From G965205525 sp965205525 (lineage in GTDB: Bacteria > Pseudomonadota > Gammaproteobacteria > JABABF01), in NCBI GenBank assembly GCA_965205525.1, contig OZ242171.1, forward strand, positions 1,488,001 to 1,552,000: DNA of 64,000 nt, written 5' to 3'. The position numbers were made by a program, and so were the translations under genes. This document shows, in pieces, positions 16,794-25,746 of this stretch. Below the pieces are notes generated by a model. The model made no database searches. It was given only the letters and a program-made list of their open reading frames with translations, and was not told the origin of the DNA. The first letter of the stretch is position 1; each line of letters starts with the position of its first letter.

Positions 16794-17681
16794 ATGATGA
16801 TTACTTCGGCGCGGGTTTTTGCATACACGGCAATTATATGCACCGCTTTCTTTGTCGGCGGCTGCTCCAGCCTGGGCCAGGACGAGAGCAGGGAAGCCCC
16901 CCCCCAGAACGAACTGTACCGGGAAGCCCGCCGCCAGCTGGATGCTGGACGCTTTGATATCGCCATAGAAATACTGGAGCAGCTGGAAGCCACCTATCCT
17001 TTCGGTGCCTACGCAGAGCAGGGCCAGCTGGAGAAAGTCTACGCCCTCTACCGTATGTCCCGCTACGAGGAGGCGGTGGAGACAGCCGAGCACTTTATCC
17101 TCCTGCACCCCCGTCACCCGCAGATTGACTACGTCCTTTATCTGCAGGGGCTGTCCCTGGGCTCTGTGCGCCGAGGGCTTATCCGACGCTACCTGCCCAT
17201 CACGGTGAGCGCTCGGGATTTGAGCAGCGCAAGCGAAGCCTTCGTCAAATTCAGCGAAATCCTGGAAAGGCACCCGGACAGCCTCTATGCCGCCGATGCC
17301 AAGGCGCACATGCTTTACCTGCGCAATCTCCTCGCCCACCATGAAGTGGTGGTCGCCAACCACTATCTGCGCTACGACTCCTGGCTGGCTGCCGCCAACC
17401 GGGGACGCTATGTGGTGGAGCATTTCCCCGGTGCCCCGGTCATACCCGATGCACTGGCCATCATGGTGTATTCATGGGAGCAGGCGGGGCTGGAAGACCT
17501 GGCCGAAGATGCCCTTGAAGTGCTGTCCATCAACTATCCCGACCATCCCTCCCTGGATGAAGAGGGCAATTTCCTCGGGCCAGAGCAAACCCAGCGGGGA
17601 AATATGCTGCGGCAGATCTACCGCCTAGGAGCAAATGTTTTCACAGATCCACCGCCCCACTTTGACACCAGCGGCCCCTGA
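16794..17681 (+). CDS. bamD: Outer membrane protein assembly factor BamD
   Basis: Essential lipoprotein of the BAM complex that inserts beta-barrel proteins into the outer membrane. 295 residues. Signal peptide with lipobox VGGC (Cys24), then TPR-like repeats beginning ELYREARRQLDAGRFDIAIE and ATYPFGAYAEQGQLEKVYA, and LHPRHPQIDYVLYLQGLS, all BamD hallmarks. Two adjacent ATGs (16794, 16797) could be used. Divergent from rluD, with 25 bases between the starts, as in many gammaproteobacteria. Confidence 0.95.
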   Translation: MMITSARVFAYTAIICTAFFVGGCSSLGQDESREAPPQNELYREARRQLDAGRFDIAIEILEQLEATYPFGAYAEQGQLEKVYALYRMSRYEEAVETAEHFILLHPRHPQIDYVLYLQGLSLGSVRRGLIRRYLPITVSARDLSSASEAFVKFSEILERHPDSLYAADAKAHMLYLRNLLAHHEVVVANHYLRYDSWLAAANRGRYVVEHFPGAPVIPDALAIMVYSWEQAGLEDLAEDALEVLSINYPDHPSLDEEGNFLGPEQTQRGNMLRQIYRLGANVFTDPPPHFDTSGP

Positions 17682-17697
17682 TCCTCCGGAGAAACCC

Positions 17698-19023
17698 ATG
17701 AAAGACGAGATTGTCAGCAGCGAGCGAGCGAGCGGCATCGGTCGTCGGGATTTCGTCGCCCACACCGGCCTTCTCGGCAGCCTTCTGGCAGTGGCGGGCT
17801 GCGCCCCAGTGGGCGCTCGACAGCCGATAGGCGCGGCACCTGCAGCAGCGGCACCGGAGACCGGCCTGCCCTCCCTCCTGCCCTCGGGAGCAGGCTCGGA
17901 AAGCCAGCGGGCAATAGAAACCCTCACCTCTGTGATGCGGGAAATTTCAGCCCGCTACGTGGTGCCAGAGCGCGGCTTTACCGAAGCCTCAGACATCGTG
18001 GAAGGGCAGCGCTTTATGATGCACCTGCTGAGTGCGGCCATTGACTTTTATCTGGAGGGAGACCCTGCGCGACCCTGGTTCGTATCCATGGTGTCTCCCA
18101 TTCGCAAGTACTTGGGCGACAATCCGGATGCCCGCTACTTTTTCACACCGCTCTACGGCGATCGCTACTATCGCATCACCGGACGCCGCAAGGGCAGGGA
18201 ATACATCAGCTACACGGTGCACGGCGGCGGCCACGACGGCAACTGGAATGCACCGGGCATCTCGCACATCAATCATCGGGAAATTTATGCTGAGCCGAGC
18301 GGTCTCTACGAAATTCTGGTCGGCCCCCAGCAGCCCGCCGATTTCAGCGGCAACTTTCTCAGCACCGGGCCAGGAGCCGCCTACATCGTATGCCGGCACT
18401 ACTATGAGAACGAGAGAAGCGCAGCAGCAGACCCGATGGTGCAGCCGGAGCTGCAGATTGAAGCCACCGAACCCCCCGGCCCGCCGCCAATTGCAACGGA
18501 TGCGGAGATCGCCAGACGACTGCAGGCAGTAGCAAATTTCCTGCAGGTCTCAACCTTGAAGATGCCCCCTCCGACCCCCGAGACCGTCCCGGCCTGGTGG
18601 TCGCTGGTGCCGAACCAGATGGGGAAGACCATGCATTTCGGCTCGGACCAGGGGGACATCGGCCTCGGTGCCATTGACAACACCTATGTGGCAGGCCCTT
18701 ATCTGCTCAAGCCGGGACAAGCGCTCCTCATGGAAGGGCGCATGCCCACCTGTTTTTTTGCCAATACCGTATTGTGGAACCGCTTTTTGCAGACCGATGA
18801 CTTCCGCTATCGGCAGGTGTCCCTGAACCGCCGACAAATGCGCTTAGGGTCCGACGGAAGCTATCGCATCGCAGTCGCCCCTCAAAAACCCAGGGGGGCA
18901 GTGGACTGGCTGGACACCAACGGACGCCTGAGCGGCATTATCCAGTGGCGTTTTCTTCTCGCCGAGGGGCAGGTGGAGCGGCCGCGCACACGGCTGGTCC
19001 CGATTGAGGAGGCGGGAGGCTAA
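17698..19023 (+). CDS. DUF1214-domain protein with Tat-type signal and lipobox
   Basis: 441 residues. The N-terminus has twin arginines (GRRDFVA, residues 15-21) and a lipobox-like VAGC at 32-35, which suggests Tat export and lipidation. The C-terminal half matches the DUF1214 pattern: ANTVLWNRFLQTDDFRYRQ, RIAVAPQKPRGAVDWLDT, GRLSGIIQWRFLLAEG and PRTRLV. The middle has a jelly-roll-like segment (YISYTVHGGGHDGNW). Function of the family is unknown. The ATG at 17698 has GGAG seven bases upstream, 16 bases after the bamD stop, so it is likely cotranscribed with bamD. Confidence 0.78.
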   Translation: MKDEIVSSERASGIGRRDFVAHTGLLGSLLAVAGCAPVGARQPIGAAPAAAAPETGLPSLLPSGAGSESQRAIETLTSVMREISARYVVPERGFTEASDIVEGQRFMMHLLSAAIDFYLEGDPARPWFVSMVSPIRKYLGDNPDARYFFTPLYGDRYYRITGRRKGREYISYTVHGGGHDGNWNAPGISHINHREIYAEPSGLYEILVGPQQPADFSGNFLSTGPGAAYIVCRHYYENERSAAADPMVQPELQIEATEPPGPPPIATDAEIARRLQAVANFLQVSTLKMPPPTPETVPAWWSLVPNQMGKTMHFGSDQGDIGLGAIDNTYVAGPYLLKPGQALLMEGRMPTCFFANTVLWNRFLQTDDFRYRQVSLNRRQMRLGSDGSYRIAVAPQKPRGAVDWLDTNGRLSGIIQWRFLLAEGQVERPRTRLVPIEEAGG

Positions 19024-19036
19024 GCCCTGCCGGGCA

Positions 19037-20674
19037 TCAGAATTTTTCTGGCCAAGCGGAGGTAATGGGATAGCGCCGGTCGCGACCAAAACCCCGCCGA
19101 CTGATACGTATGCCGATGGGCGCCTGACGGCGCTTGTGCTCACTGCGGTCCACTAGGCCCGCTGTCTTTCGCACATCCTCTTCCTCAAAGCCGGCCGCGA
19201 TAATCTCAGCAGGCTCCCTATCCCTCTCTATGTACATCTCCAAAATCGGGTCCAGCACCTCGTAGGACGGCAGATTGTCATCGTCCTGCTGTCCCGGACG
19301 AAGCTCCGCCGAGGGGGGCCGGGTGAGCACCCGCTCCGGAATGTCCGGTGAAATCCCGTTGCGGTAGCGGGCGAGATCGTAGACCAGCGTTTTCGGCACA
19401 TCCTTCAGCACATCAAAGCCCCCCGCCATATCGCCGTACAGGGTGGCGTAGCCCACTGCCATCTCGCTCTTGTTGCCAGTGGTGAGCACCAGGGCGCCGC
19501 TGCTGTTGGAGAGGGCCATCAGCAGCACGCCCCGGCAGCGGGCCTGTAGATTTTCAAAGGTTTCCGACGGACTGTCCGGGGAAAGCAGCGGTTTCAGCTC
19601 CTGACAGAAGGCATCGTACAGGGGTTGTATGGACACAGTGTGAAAGCGCACCCCGAGGGCCCGGGCCTCAGCCGCGGCATCCTCCACGCTCATAGAGGCG
19701 GTGTGCGAGGACGGCATCATCACTGCCTGCACCCGCTCCGCTCCCAAGGCATCGGTGGCAACAGCCAGACTGAGGGCGGAATCGATGCCGCCGGAGAGGC
19801 CGATAATCGCGCCGGGAAAGCTATTCTTATCCAAGTAGTCCCGCACCCCTAAGAGCAGGGTCTCGTACACGGATGCGATATCGGACAGGGGCGGCGTGAT
19901 CTCCCCGGGCACAATTTCCACATCGCCGACAGCGGTGCTGCGGATGTCCAAGGGGTAGATTCCCTGCCGAAAGCAGGGTGCTGCAAAACAGGACTCTCCC
20001 CGAGCATCCATCGCCATGGAGCCGCCATCAAAGACTAGCTCATCCTGTCCCCCCAGCAGGTTCACATAAACTATCGGCAGGCCGCTCTCCCGGACCCGTT
20101 CTGCCAGCAGTGCCCGGCGCTCCTCCTGCTTGCCTCGGTGGAAGGGCGATGCATTCAGGTTGAGCAGCAACTTCGCTCCCGCCTCGGCTGCCAAACGGGC
20201 AGGCGCCGGCTCCCAGAGATCTTCGCAGATGCTAAGACCGATCGGCAGGCCCGCGATCTCAACCACGGTCGCTCCCTGGCCGGCAGTGAAATAACGCTTC
20301 TCATCAAAGACCTGGTAGTTGGGCAGGCACTGCTTGGCATATTCTGCGACGATCTTGCCTCCCCGGACCAGACCGGCGGCATTCACCAGTCCCTCCTGTC
20401 GGCGACGTGGGTAGCCTAGGATTACTTGGGGCTTCTCCGCACCCAAGCCTTGGCACAGTTCGCCGAGGGCGGCCTCCACCCGCTCCAAGAAGCCCGGTCG
20501 CAGGAGCAGGTCCTCGGGAGGGTAGCCAGTCAGCACCAGCTCCGGGAATACCACCAAGTCGGCCGCATGCTCACGCTGAGCACGGTGCACCGTCTCCAGC
20601 ACCATACGAAGATTGCCAGCAATATCCCCCACTAGGGGATTGACCTGAGCCAGCGCCATTCTAAATTCAGCCAT
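19037..20674 (-). CDS. nadE: Glutamine-dependent NAD+ synthetase
   Basis: Last step of NAD synthesis: amidation of nicotinate adenine dinucleotide. 545 residues in two domains. The N-terminal nitrilase-type glutaminase domain has its E-K-C triad in FPELVLTGYPPEDLL, KQCLPNYQVFDEKRYF and SICEDLWEP. The C-terminal synthetase has the PP-loop GLSGGIDSALS and TTGNKSEMAVGY. The last ~30 residues (from IGIRISRRGFGRDRR) match the family end. ATG at 20674, one base after the stop of a small upstream frame. Confidence 0.96.
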   Translation of the reverse strand: MAEFRMALAQVNPLVGDIAGNLRMVLETVHRAQREHAADLVVFPELVLTGYPPEDLLLRPGFLERVEAALGELCQGLGAEKPQVILGYPRRRQEGLVNAAGLVRGGKIVAEYAKQCLPNYQVFDEKRYFTAGQGATVVEIAGLPIGLSICEDLWEPAPARLAAEAGAKLLLNLNASPFHRGKQEERRALLAERVRESGLPIVYVNLLGGQDELVFDGGSMAMDARGESCFAAPCFRQGIYPLDIRSTAVGDVEIVPGEITPPLSDIASVYETLLLGVRDYLDKNSFPGAIIGLSGGIDSALSLAVATDALGAERVQAVMMPSSHTASMSVEDAAAEARALGVRFHTVSIQPLYDAFCQELKPLLSPDSPSETFENLQARCRGVLLMALSNSSGALVLTTGNKSEMAVGYATLYGDMAGGFDVLKDVPKTLVYDLARYRNGISPDIPERVLTRPPSAELRPGQQDDDNLPSYEVLDPILEMYIERDREPAEIIAAGFEEEDVRKTAGLVDRSEHKRRQAPIGIRISRRGFGRDRRYPITSAWPEKF

Positions 20675-20675
20675 A

Positions 20676-20885
20676 TCAGTTCTCTGGCAATCGTGCCAGC
20701 GTTCGGCGAATGATATTCAGATAAATCATAGTTGGCTCTATGTCCTGCAATAGCAAGCCCTGGGCCTGACCGGTCAGCCATCTCTGCAGCAGGAGCAGAT
20801 CCTCCCGGCCACCCTCACCGTCTTTGCTTAAATCCGGCACCACCAGATGCTGGGGTCTAGAGTACTTTTGTGGAATGTTTATCAT
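20676..20885 (-). CDS. Small hypothetical protein upstream of nadE
   Basis: 69-residue frame, MINIPQKYSRPQHLVVPDLS..., ending one base before the nadE start and so perhaps coupled to it. It is predicted mostly helical after residue 25, with a leucine-rich central part (LLLLQRWLTGQAQGLLL). No signal peptide, membrane segment or family motif is recognised and the ribosome-binding site is weak. Support is its position and a full intact frame in the nadE direction. Confidence 0.4.
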   Translation of the reverse strand: MINIPQKYSRPQHLVVPDLSKDGEGGREDLLLLQRWLTGQAQGLLLQDIEPTMIYLNIIRRTLARLPEN

Positions 20886-20923
20886 AATCCGTTAGAGAAT
20901 GGCTTAGCAAGGAGCTAGGAACA

Positions 20924-21475
20924 ATGGACAAGGGAGGTTATACGCTACTAGAAATGGTTATAGCATTGGCTATCGTCTCGGTTCTCAGTGCTGCAGCCAC
21001 TGCTGCGCTGGCGGGACGCATAGCACTGGCCCGGGCTGAGGCAGATGAAAACCGCCTGTACCGTACCCTGGCCTTTGCCCGCCAGAGCGCAATACTGTAC
21101 GGTATTCCAGTGCTTTTTTGCAGTCTGGCAGAGGATGGCAGCTGCGTAACCAAGGGCGGACGTGAGGCAGCGGTGCTGGCTGCTGGACCGAAGGATGGAC
21201 AGGAAATCCTTCTGCTGCGAGCCAAGCTGGCCGATACCAAGGCCTGGCTGGAATACAGGGGTGCCTTCGGCAGAGAGCAGCTGCGCTTTGCTCCGGACGG
21301 GACGGCTGCCGAAGCCGGCAGCTGGATCTACTGCCCGGGCAACGGTCGCGCCTCCCTGCGCCGCCGGGTAGTGGTGAACCAAACTGGACGCATCTACCCG
21401 GCCGGGGATAGAGACGACAATGGACAAAGAGACGGCACCGAAGGAAAAGGCACCTGTCGCCCTATCCTGCAATGA
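20924..21475 (+). CDS. fimT: Type IV pilus minor pilin of FimT/FimU (GspH) type
   Basis: 183-residue prepilin. Short leader MDKGG, then cleavage before Tyr with Glu at position 5 of the mature protein (YTLLEMVIALAIVSVLSA), the class III signal processed by PilD. The C-terminal part has cysteines in FCSLAEDGSCV and YCPGN as in GspH-like minor pilins that prime pilus assembly. Ribosome-binding site AAGGAG precedes the ATG at 20924. It is on the opposite strand to, and converges with, the pilV-W-X-E genes; usually fimT heads that cluster. The 180 bases downstream of it hold nothing I recognise. Confidence 0.85.
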   Translation: MDKGGYTLLEMVIALAIVSVLSAAATAALAGRIALARAEADENRLYRTLAFARQSAILYGIPVLFCSLAEDGSCVTKGGREAAVLAAGPKDGQEILLLRAKLADTKAWLEYRGAFGREQLRFAPDGTAAEAGSWIYCPGNGRASLRRRVVVNQTGRIYPAGDRDDNGQRDGTEGKGTCRPILQ

Positions 21476-21655
21476 CCCGCTTCTGGGATTCACTCCTCGC
21501 AGAGGGTGCCAGAGGGCCGCATCGCCAAGCGCCGCCTTATTGAGAGCGTGGCGGTTGCCTGCCTGCTCATGCCAGCATTGACGGTGCCGCTCGTGCCGAC
21601 CGCCGTTTACACATCAACACAGGAAATACAAGCCACAAGTGCCGGCAATTACCAG

Positions 21656-22096
21656 CTACCAGCAGCCGGAGATCTCTCGCCCCTCTTCATCCAAGGAATT
21701 TCGGGCACCACTTTGGTCTAGGTATAAAAGCGCACAGCCCCGGTCACGGTTCTGCCTCCCCCGGGGCCGGGCGCTCAGCACATAGCAGAGGAAAACGCCT
21801 CCTTCAGCAGCGCAATTGCCCGGACCTTCGTTCAAGCGAATTTCGTAGTGCCCCCTAGGCGAAAGCAATACGCCATCCCGTCCTCTCAGGTCGTTCAAGT
21901 CCCCAGCATAGCCGCGATGGTGAAGAAACCATTCCTCCTGCCTGAGAGCGGCCTGGCTCAGCCCGATGCGGGCATCGGTGCGGCGACTTCGCAGGAGCTG
22001 CTCCTGATAAATAGGAAAACCAGCTGCCGCTAAGATGCCTAGGATAAGCAGCACCACCAAGATCTCTAACAGACTGAATCCCTTGAGATATTTCAT
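21656..22096 (-). CDS. pilE: PilE-like minor type IV pilin
   Basis: 146-residue prepilin with leader MKYLKG, cleavage before Phe and Glu at mature position 5 (FSLLEILVVLLILGILAAAG), then YQEQLLRSRRTDARIGLSQA, QEEWFLHHRGYAG and two C-terminal disulfide-type cysteines, a pattern of PilE minor pilins. ATG at 22096 overlaps the pilX stop. The long upstream frame lies inside pilX. Last gene of pilV-pilW-pilX-pilE; pilY1, usual before pilE, is absent. Confidence 0.86.
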   Translation of the reverse strand: MKYLKGFSLLEILVVLLILGILAAAGFPIYQEQLLRSRRTDARIGLSQAALRQEEWFLHHRGYAGDLNDLRGRDGVLLSPRGHYEIRLNEGPGNCAAEGGVFLCYVLSARPRGRQNRDRGCALLYLDQSGARNSLDEEGREISGCW

Positions 22097-22662
22097 GGCA
22101 ACAGGTATCTGAAGGCGTGGCGCCCCCGAGGTGACCACAGAGATTGAAGACCCAGCCGGATATTCCCGAGGGCGGCCAGTACGGTAACCCGGTACAGGGG
22201 CAAAGATACCGACGACAGGCCGGGGGCTGGCGGCAAAAAACAACGGAATTCAACAATGCTCTGCAGCGCGGGCAATGCGCCGGAGGACGGGGCGGCAGGC
22301 CAGGCGGCACTTTCCTGCCAAGGGAGCGGCCAGGCAGGATTCAGGCGGCAATCCTCGGCAGCCCTCAGGCCTGGATTTTCCTCTAAAAAAAGCGGGGCGT
22401 CTCCGCAGGCCGACCCGGCGAAATCCTCCGGCGAACAGGGTGCCCCCGGGGGGGCCGCCACCGCCAGTGCCCGCTCCTCAGCATCCAGCCTTTGTGCTGC
22501 GAACTGCATGAATTCCCACCTCTCCTGCTCTGCCAGGGCCAGACGGATCTGGTGGCGCACCTCCTCCAAGTCCCCCAGTGCCAAGAGGGTGAGCAGGAGC
22601 AGAAGAGCCATGGCGGTAACCAGGACGGCACCACTCTGCTGAAAGGGAGAAGTGCCGGACAT
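22093..22662 (-). CDS. pilX: PilX-like minor pilin assembly protein
   Basis: 189 residues. The N-terminus QQSGAVLVTAMALLLLLTLL is the PilX-type hydrophobic helix, which lacks the Glu5 of true pilins. The rest is poorly conserved with several cysteines, as is usual in PilX. It overlaps pilE by four bases and follows pilW by direct abutment. Assignment depends on position and the N-terminal helix. Confidence 0.78.
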   Translation of the reverse strand: MSGTSPFQQSGAVLVTAMALLLLLTLLALGDLEEVRHQIRLALAEQERWEFMQFAAQRLDAEERALAVAAPPGAPCSPEDFAGSACGDAPLFLEENPGLRAAEDCRLNPAWPLPWQESAAWPAAPSSGALPALQSIVEFRCFLPPAPGLSSVSLPLYRVTVLAALGNIRLGLQSLWSPRGRHAFRYLLP

Positions 22663-23780
22663 CAGCGGCCGCCGTTGGACAGAAATACAAAAAAGCGCAG
22701 GCGGCGGCGCAGGAATTTATCCGAGCCACTCTGTAGAGATGCCACGGGCCGCCGAGAGCGCAGCAAGAGATCCACTTCCAACCCCCGCACCCGGCTCCAA
22801 GCGCTTATCTCGGCTGCATTCTGATAGCGGTCGGGAATGCCGAAGGCATCGTCATCCGTGTCTACGGCGTAGCGGAGCTGCATGCTCTCCACCCCTTGCA
22901 GCACCTCCTCGGAGCGGGTGGCCAGCCCCCCCTGACGGCGCACCAGACGCTCCCGAAACAAGGCGGGCATGCCGGTGGCAGCAGAGCTTCCTATGTAGTA
23001 CGCCACCGCCCGATAGGGCAGAATTGCTGACCCCGGTGCAAATGTCCCCCAGGGAAGCGGCGGACTGCAGTCGTCGCAGTTGCCCGGCCGCACAGTTGCC
23101 GATGCCTCGTAGTCCAGCCGCTGGTGCCCGGTGCCGGTGAGCTGAAATAAAACGGATGCCCGGCAGCCGGCATCTGCCAGCAGCAGGATTTCCCCTTCTT
23201 CCAAGGAGGCCGCCCCGGCCAAGAGCAGCTGCGGCGTGCTGTGGCCGGCCAGGAGCGCCTCCCGCTCCGCCAGACCACGTCGCAGGAGCACAGCATCGGT
23301 GCCTGGCAGGGCATCCTCCGCAAAGGAGGCGGGCCAGTCCTGCTCTCCCTGTTCGTAGCCGATAAGCGGTGCCGCACCGAATAGCCAAGCATAGCCCGGG
23401 GTCGCCGCCACCATGTTCTCAAAGGGCGCATCCAAGCCCCGGCAGGGGCCATAGCCCGCCTGCGCCAGCTCCCGCACCAGGAGTGCGCGGGCAAAGCGGG
23501 CATTGCCCTGCAAAAAAGCATCCTCCCGCAATAGCCAGGAGGTGCGAAGAGCAACCCCCGCCGCCTGCAAAAGACCCGCCGCCAGAAGAGCACTGAGAGC
23601 GAGAGCGATTAACAGTTCCGACAGACTGAAACCGGCGGCACGATGTATTTTCCGGCAGGCGGGAAGCAGAGAGAATGCCCGCAAAGCGGCAAGCGTCCGG
23701 GGGCGGCAGAAAACCCGCGCAGATAGCGCCCCTCCCGACTGAGCAGAGGATCTTTGCGAGGAGGGGCAGAGACCGGTCAT
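22662..23780 (-). CDS. pilW: PilW-like minor pilin
   Basis: Prepilin with AAG before FSLSELLIALALSALLAAG (Glu5 present) and a long C-terminal part ending in LRFFVFLSNGGR, a PilW-like ending. The ATG at 23780 overlaps the pilV stop but gives an unusually long leader of about 48 residues. A TTG near 23684 would give a leader of about 20 residues and may be the true start. A large mature domain with LVRELAQAGYGPCRG matches PilW-type proteins. Part of the coupled pilV-W-X-E set. Confidence 0.82.
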   Translation of the reverse strand: MTGLCPSSQRSSAQSGGALSARVFCRPRTLAALRAFSLLPACRKIHRAAGFSLSELLIALALSALLAAGLLQAAGVALRTSWLLREDAFLQGNARFARALLVRELAQAGYGPCRGLDAPFENMVAATPGYAWLFGAAPLIGYEQGEQDWPASFAEDALPGTDAVLLRRGLAEREALLAGHSTPQLLLAGAASLEEGEILLLADAGCRASVLFQLTGTGHQRLDYEASATVRPGNCDDCSPPLPWGTFAPGSAILPYRAVAYYIGSSAATGMPALFRERLVRRQGGLATRSEEVLQGVESMQLRYAVDTDDDAFGIPDRYQNAAEISAWSRVRGLEVDLLLRSRRPVASLQSGSDKFLRRRLRFFVFLSNGGR

Positions 23781-24238
23781 TGCCCGGTCTCTGCTCCCGC
23801 CCAGTCGCCGCCGGGCAGGCGGTAACGCAGCCGCACCAAACAGGCATCCCCCGACGGATTCACCTCCCCTGTTGCAAGGGGCAGCTGCAGGCGCAGGCGG
23901 TCGTGCCAGCGGGCAATGTCCGCGGCTGCCCACGCAGAGGGCGAACAGGGAGAAGATCTGCAGTCCGGCGCCGGGGGCGGAGCAGAGCCCTCGGCCAGGC
24001 GGTATGCAGCACCGGGGTTGGCCCGGCAGCGGGCCGCCAAGTCCTCTGTCAGCCACAGGGCATCGCTGGCGAGCCCGGCCGCCTGCTGCTGCAAAAGCAT
24101 CTCCCTCTGAAGTGCGGCAAGGCCGAGCAGGCCGGCATCCAGAACCAAGAAAGCCACCAAAATTTCAAGGAGGGTGAAGCCCCGGGAAAGGTCGCTTCCC
24201 AAGACGGCTTTTTTAAAGAACGATGCAAATGAGGACAT
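23777..24238 (-). CDS. pilV: PilV-like minor pilin
   Basis: 153 residues. Leader of 20 residues ending SRG, then FTLLEILVAFLVLDAGLLGLA, the PilV-type prepilin helix with Glu5. The rest has paired cysteines (CRANPGAAY, CRSSPCSPS) and a C-terminal LRYRLPG. First gene of the leftward minor pilin set; its stop overlaps the pilW ATG. The 170 bases before it include an imperfect hairpin (24284-24308) without a T-tract. Confidence 0.84.
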   Translation of the reverse strand: MSSFASFFKKAVLGSDLSRGFTLLEILVAFLVLDAGLLGLAALQREMLLQQQAAGLASDALWLTEDLAARCRANPGAAYRLAEGSAPPPAPDCRSSPCSPSAWAAADIARWHDRLRLQLPLATGEVNPSGDACLVRLRYRLPGGDWAGAETGQ

Positions 24239-24411
24239 TCCCTGTCAGTGCGCTCTCCCTCTGCACGGCAAGCCTGCTCCCGAGACAGCCCGAGAGAGGA
24301 CGGCTGTCATCCTAGCATATCTGCCCCACTGCCTGCTATGACCGCCCCCTTAGGCTGCCTCGGAGCGGGCGGGCACTCATTCTGCCGCCGGCCGCAGACC
24401 GCACTTGCGCG

Positions 24412-25575
24412 CTAGACCTTTGGCAGCAGTTTCTGCACACGCTCCGTCGCATCCACATACTCGCTGAGAAGCCGAAAAATCACCTCGCGGCAGCTCTCCA
24501 CCTGCTGGATCTGCCCCACCGCCTGTCCCACCGGGTTAAAGGCTACCTCCTGGGCCCCCGGCACACCCGCATACGCCTTGGTGCGCCGCATGGCATCGGA
24601 GGTAACCAGCCCCTGCAGAGGCATCCCCAAGGGCTCCGGGGTATCCTCCCGGGCCCAGGCATCGGTCCAGCTGTTGCGCAGCACCCGGCAGGGCTTGCCG
24701 GTCCAGGAGCGGGAGCGCACCGTGTCTTCGCTGCTGGCCCGAAAATAAGATTCTTTTTCAGCCGGCTCCGCCTGGGCCTCCTGGACCGAGAGCCAGAGGG
24801 AGCCGGTCCACACACCGGCGGCGCCGACGGCGAGGGCAGCCGCCATTTGGGAGCCGGTTACCACCCCGCCAGCCGCCAGCACCGGCAGCGGTGCCACCGC
24901 ATCTACAATCTGGGGCCAAAGCACCACACTGCCCACCTCGCCGGTATGACCGCCCCCCTCTGCCCCCTGGGCGATGATGATGTCCACCCCTGCATCCCGA
25001 TGGCGCTCGGCCTGGCGAACCCGCCCGCAGAGGGCCGCCACCAGGCGTCCGCTGTCGTGAATCTCAGTGATGACATCCTCGGGGGGAGTGCCAAGGGCAT
25101 TGGCCACCATCACCACCCGCTCTCGCTTCAGCGCCTCCTTCACCATCGGCCGACCGGTGGGGCCGGTCCAGCCCATCAGGCGGATCTCGTCCTTCTCCGG
25201 CCACTCGGGCACGCTGTGCCCGGAAAGCAGCTTATCGGCAAATTCCCGGTGCGCCGCCGGCACCATGGCCTTCAGCTGCCGCTCCAGCTCCTCCGGGTCC
25301 GTCTCCCCGGCCCCTTCGTATTTCTGGGGGATAACCACATCCACCCCATAGGGCTTATCGCCGATGCGAGCGTCAATCCAGTCCAGCTCCTCCCTAAGAC
25401 GCTCCAAGGAGAAGCCCACGGCACCGAGCACACCGAGGCCCCCCGCCTTGCTGACCTCCACCACTACATCGCGACAGTGCGTGAAGGCAAAGATCGGGTA
25501 TTCAATGCCGAGTTTTTCACAGAGCGGAGTGTGCATAGCAAAATTCCCATTCGAGTCTGCAACCGAGTCTGTCAT
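24412..25575 (-). CDS. Nitronate monooxygenase-family FMN oxidoreductase
   Basis: 387-residue TIM-barrel flavoprotein of the 2-nitropropane dioxygenase/nitronate monooxygenase family. Seen: PIFAFTHCRDVVVEVSKAGGLGVLGA, DIIIAQGAEGGGHTGEVGS, LPVLAAGGVVTGSQMAAALAVGA GVWTG-type FMN phosphate-binding region and AGVPGAQEVAFNPVGQAVG. Real substrates of this broad family vary (nitronates, enoyl-CoA reduction). Start at ATG 25575 has AAAGGG seven bases upstream. Divergent from an SDR gene; the pair could serve one pathway, but this is inference. Confidence 0.82.
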   Translation of the reverse strand: MTDSVADSNGNFAMHTPLCEKLGIEYPIFAFTHCRDVVVEVSKAGGLGVLGAVGFSLERLREELDWIDARIGDKPYGVDVVIPQKYEGAGETDPEELERQLKAMVPAAHREFADKLLSGHSVPEWPEKDEIRLMGWTGPTGRPMVKEALKRERVVMVANALGTPPEDVITEIHDSGRLVAALCGRVRQAERHRDAGVDIIIAQGAEGGGHTGEVGSVVLWPQIVDAVAPLPVLAAGGVVTGSQMAAALAVGAAGVWTGSLWLSVQEAQAEPAEKESYFRASSEDTVRSRSWTGKPCRVLRNSWTDAWAREDTPEPLGMPLQGLVTSDAMRRTKAYAGVPGAQEVAFNPVGQAVGQIQQVESCREVIFRLLSEYVDATERVQKLLPKV

Positions 25576-25746
25576 AATAAACCCTTTGCCCTTCGCATTT
25601 CACCCCTTTGCTGCTTTGTGGAATGAAATTTTCTCGTCGTCGCCTTATCGCCGGGCAAAGCTGGACCGCCCGCTCCACGCGGGCCTTGCCGGACACCCTC
25701 TCCCCCGCTTTTCAGCGCGCCCCGGATGAGATAGGGAGGGCAGCCC

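Noticed and set aside
21506..21721. 71-residue plus-strand ORF between fimT and pilE
   Set aside because: It overlaps the pilE 3' end, has no ribosome-binding site and no recognisable feature.
24284..24308. Hairpin GACAGCC...GGCTGTC upstream of pilV
   Set aside because: No T-tract on either strand; cannot be called a terminator.
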